A program made the position numbers and the translations under genes. The notes beneath the pieces are model-generated. The model ran no database searches and had not been told where the DNA came from. It was given only the letters and a program-made list of their open reading frames with translations. Of a DNA stretch of 64,000 bases, positions 59,502-64,000 are shown one piece after another. The stretch lies in assembly GCF_023051175.1 (NCBI RefSeq), contig NZ_JALKII010000007.1:62001-126000 (forward strand), in the 5' to 3' direction. The stretch's first letter is position 1. Every line of letters starts with the position of its first letter. The DNA is from Alcanivorax quisquiliarum. GTDB taxonomy: Bacteria; Pseudomonadota; Gammaproteobacteria; Pseudomonadales; Alcanivoracaceae.

Positions 59502-60050
59502 TCACCCCTTGCGCAGCACCTTCTGCATTTTCAGGCGCGGTATTGCCACGCCGACACGGCGGGTGCTGTATGCTGCCTCCACCGTGAATCCCATCTGTTC
59601 GAAGAAGCGCTGTGCAGCCAGGCTGGCGTCGGCGTGCAGCGCTTCCACGCCAAGGATGCGGGCCTCGTCCTCAAGATACTGGCAGAGCAAGGTGGCTATG
59701 CCGTAGCCGCCCAGTGCGGGGGCGACATAAAGCCTACGCAGGGTGTTGTCCGGGTGCAGCTGGGCAAAGGCGCCGGCGCGGCCATCCAGATCGGCAACAA
59801 TGGTCAGCCCCTGGTTCAGCGAGGCAATAAAGCCGGCCTGATCGGCGGCGGCGCGCGCCCAGGCGCGGCGTTGGGCCGGGGAGTAAAACGCGGCCGCCTG
59901 TCCGTGAATGGCGGCGCAAAATATCTTGGGCAGCAGATCGGCGTCGGCCGCTTCCATGGGCCGTATGAAAAACGGGCCGCCCTCCATCTCCGGCAGCCCT
60001 TCGGTGCAGGGTTGTGGCTCCGCCTTGCGGCGCAGCAGCCAGTCAAGCAT
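59502..60050 (-). CDS. GNAT-family N-acetyltransferase
   Basis: The 182-residue protein has the GNAT acetyl-CoA motif region: LRRLYVAPALGGYGIATLLCQYLEDEAR, then LHADASLAAQRFFEQMGF. Substrate unknown. It lies 23 bp after the coiled-coil gene on the same strand, so the two probably form an operon. Confidence 0.88.
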   Translation of the reverse strand: MLDWLLRRKAEPQPCTEGLPEMEGGPFFIRPMEAADADLLPKIFCAAIHGQAAAFYSPAQRRAWARAAADQAGFIASLNQGLTIVADLDGRAGAFAQLHPDNTLRRLYVAPALGGYGIATLLCQYLEDEARILGVEALHADASLAAQRFFEQMGFTVEAAYSTRRVGVAIPRLKMQKVLRKG

Positions 60051-60073
60051 GGGCGTGGGCTCCGGGCCGCTGA

Positions 60074-60382
60074 TCAGGGGTGCGCATCGTGGCCTTTGCT
60101 TGTGGTGTGCTCTGTACTGCCTGCCTTCGCGGCGGGCTGGCCTGCGTGATTTCCATGGCGCTCGACCTCGTCGGTCAGCCGCTCCAGATAGGCGTCTTGC
60201 AGTGTCAGCAGGCGGCGGGTTTCTTGCAGCTGCGCGGCCAGTGCGGCGGCACGTTCCTGTAATTCCTGTTGCTCGCGGCGGGCGGCATCGCGCTGCTCGG
60301 CCAGCGCGGCTTCGGTGGCGTTGCTCGCCAGTGCCGGCAGGGCCAGCAGGCTGGTAAAAACGAATAGCACGGCTTTATGCAT
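60074..60382 (-). CDS. Small exported coiled-coil protein
   Basis: The 102-residue product has a signal peptide (MHKAVLFVFTSLLALPALASN), a coiled coil rich in Ala/Glu/Gln (about 25-75) and a His-rich tail (ERHGNHAGQ... HTTSKGHDAHP) that might bind metal. No known domain. First gene of a two-gene unit with the GNAT. Confidence 0.7.
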   Translation of the reverse strand: MHKAVLFVFTSLLALPALASNATEAALAEQRDAARREQQELQERAAALAAQLQETRRLLTLQDAYLERLTDEVERHGNHAGQPAAKAGSTEHTTSKGHDAHP

Positions 60383-60535
60383 GGCAAGCTCCGGGGGCGC
60401 CTGGTGGCCGATACCGACACCGCAGGCCGGGAGGGCGAGGCGGGCGGGAGAGCGATGATAGCAGAGTTGCGTGGCCGTGCTCTGCCTGAGCGGGCCATGG
60501 CATGATGAATGCACAGCCAGCGCCCAGGAGGCGAC

Positions 60536-60928
60536 ATGAAACGTATCCCCTCGATAGGCACCCTGATGACACCGTTCCCGTGGTATCTGGAGGTCGGTGC
60601 TACGGTACAGATGGCGCGTGCGCTGATGCTGCGGCAGGGCATTCACCATCTGCCGATTACCGACCCGGAGCATCGTGTGCTCGGCCTGGTGAACCTGAAT
60701 GCGATACCGGATACCGCCGAGCCGGTGGCCGAGTGGCTCATCAGTGTGCCGCGCCTTGATGTGCATACCAGAGCAGATGAAGTGCTGGAGATGATGGCCG
60801 AGGCGCATCAGGATGTGGTGGTGCTCAGCCATCACGGACGCCTGGCCGGCATCTTCACCTGGACGGACGCCTGCCGCGCCTTTGCCATGCACCTGCGCGA
60901 GCCGTCCCGCCCCGCCGGCAGCCACTGA
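60536..60928 (+). CDS. CBS-domain pair protein
   Basis: The 130-residue protein is made of two CBS domains: TLMTPFPWYLEVGATVQMARALM ... HHLPITDPEHRVLGLVNL and LDVHTRADEVLEMMAEAHQDVVVLSHHGRLAGIFTWTD. Such stand-alone pairs sense adenine nucleotides. The ATG at 60536 has CAGGAGG upstream; the upstream ATG 60509 is less likely. No enzyme domain is attached. Confidence 0.88.
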   Translation: MKRIPSIGTLMTPFPWYLEVGATVQMARALMLRQGIHHLPITDPEHRVLGLVNLNAIPDTAEPVAEWLISVPRLDVHTRADEVLEMMAEAHQDVVVLSHHGRLAGIFTWTDACRAFAMHLREPSRPAGSH

Positions 60929-60988
60929 GCGGGCTGGCCCGGCGAAGAAAACTGCGGCAGCCTGAAAAAGCCGGGAAAACTCTGGAAA

Positions 60989-61018
60989 GCTCTGGCGGGC
61001 CGGCTGGCCCGCCAGAGC
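60989..61018 (-). terminator. Strong terminator after acnA
   Basis: GCTCTGGCGGGCC pairs perfectly with GGCCCGCCAGAGC around GGCT. On the minus strand it is followed by TTTCC and TTTTCC, and it begins 7 bp after the acnA stop. Confidence 0.85.
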
Positions 61019-61024
61019 ACGGCA

Positions 61025-63766
<2,742 letters not shown>

Positions 63767-64000
63767 GACGAAGTCCTTTGTCGGCCAATCGGGGGTCACA
63801 CCATACTACGCTCCCGGGTCTGCAACCTGAATAGCGCGCCCGGCATCGCACTGGCTCAGTGTGAAACAGTGTTACAACAGTGGAACAGCACAACCGTGCA
63901 CGGAGACCGCACGCAGGCTGTGTGCAAGCCGCGAGTGGTGGCGATTTGCGCTGTATCACGCCGCAGCGCGGCGCAACAGGCAAAAAGGTACTGCCAACGC
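63767..64000. other. Upstream region of acnA to window edge
   Basis: The 234 bases contain the acnA leader and promoter, with GTGTTACAAC and GTGGAACAGC repeats near 63867-63892, but no recognisable operator. No gene recognised. Confidence 0.5.

Overview
The window is a contiguous 64 kb piece of a high-GC gammaproteobacterial chromosome. Gene content (FabY-type ketosynthase, OlsBA ornithine-lipid synthesis, an Nqr subunit, the EF-P paralogue EfpL, TRAP transport, and many lipases, beta-oxidation and monooxygenase genes) suggests an aerobic, lipid- or hydrocarbon-using, probably marine lineage such as Alcanivorax or a relative. The genus is inference; no marker gene here fixes it. No rRNA, prophage, conjugative element or CRISPR array was seen. 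The only mobile-type gene is one Rpn nuclease with a relic copy beside it.

Layout. 0-5 kb: C-terminus of an AraC regulator, a histidine kinase that has lost its sensor, prfC, yjdM and a tandem pair of outer-membrane barrels. 5-13.7 kb: Rpn nuclease, a beta-helix/diheme-cytochrome fusion lipoprotein, a membrane-anchored MORN-repeat C13 protease, a small monooxygenase-fold protein and a MATE exporter. 14-24.5 kb: a Baeyer-Villiger-type monooxygenase overlapping a patatin, SBF-type transporter, glyoxalase I, a DUF3592 membrane protein, a membrane thioredoxin, a phospholipase-D-like lipoprotein and a large secreted hydrolase. 24.7-29.3 kb: fabY, thiolase and sodB. 29.3-33 kb: two envelope proteins, tRNA-Leu(UAG), a lone nqrE and an HSL-type esterase. 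33-41.7 kb: a FadE-like protein that appears to have lost its catalytic residues, a PF10118 protein, small conserved proteins, a thioesterase, an SDR and dinB. 41.9-50 kb: an FAD monooxygenase, a GlyGly-CTERM trypsin, a degenerate GGDEF protein, ppc and a lipoprotein. 50-58.6 kb: CDGSH protein, olsBA, the overlapping run efpL / M-aminopeptidase / glpG, and a tatT-dctPQM TRAP transporter. 58.6-64 kb: higBA, a GNAT, a coiled-coil protein, a CBS protein and acnA.

Main points. (1) At least six forward-strand genes end in short degenerate direct repeats (period 11-22 bp) whose first unit contains the stop codon; at tatT, glpG and the patatin gene the period is a multiple of three, so the stop is repeated in frame. 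Related short repeats fill several intergenic gaps. (2) A probable PHO box lies upstream of olsBA, fitting phosphate-starvation control of ornithine lipid. (3) A FadR-like TGGTCAGACCA palindrome lies upstream of fabY. (4) A TIGR03805/TIGR03806-type pair is fused in one polypeptide. (5) Several enzyme-family members look catalytically dead or rewired: the FadE-like protein, the GGDEF protein and the CDGSH protein.
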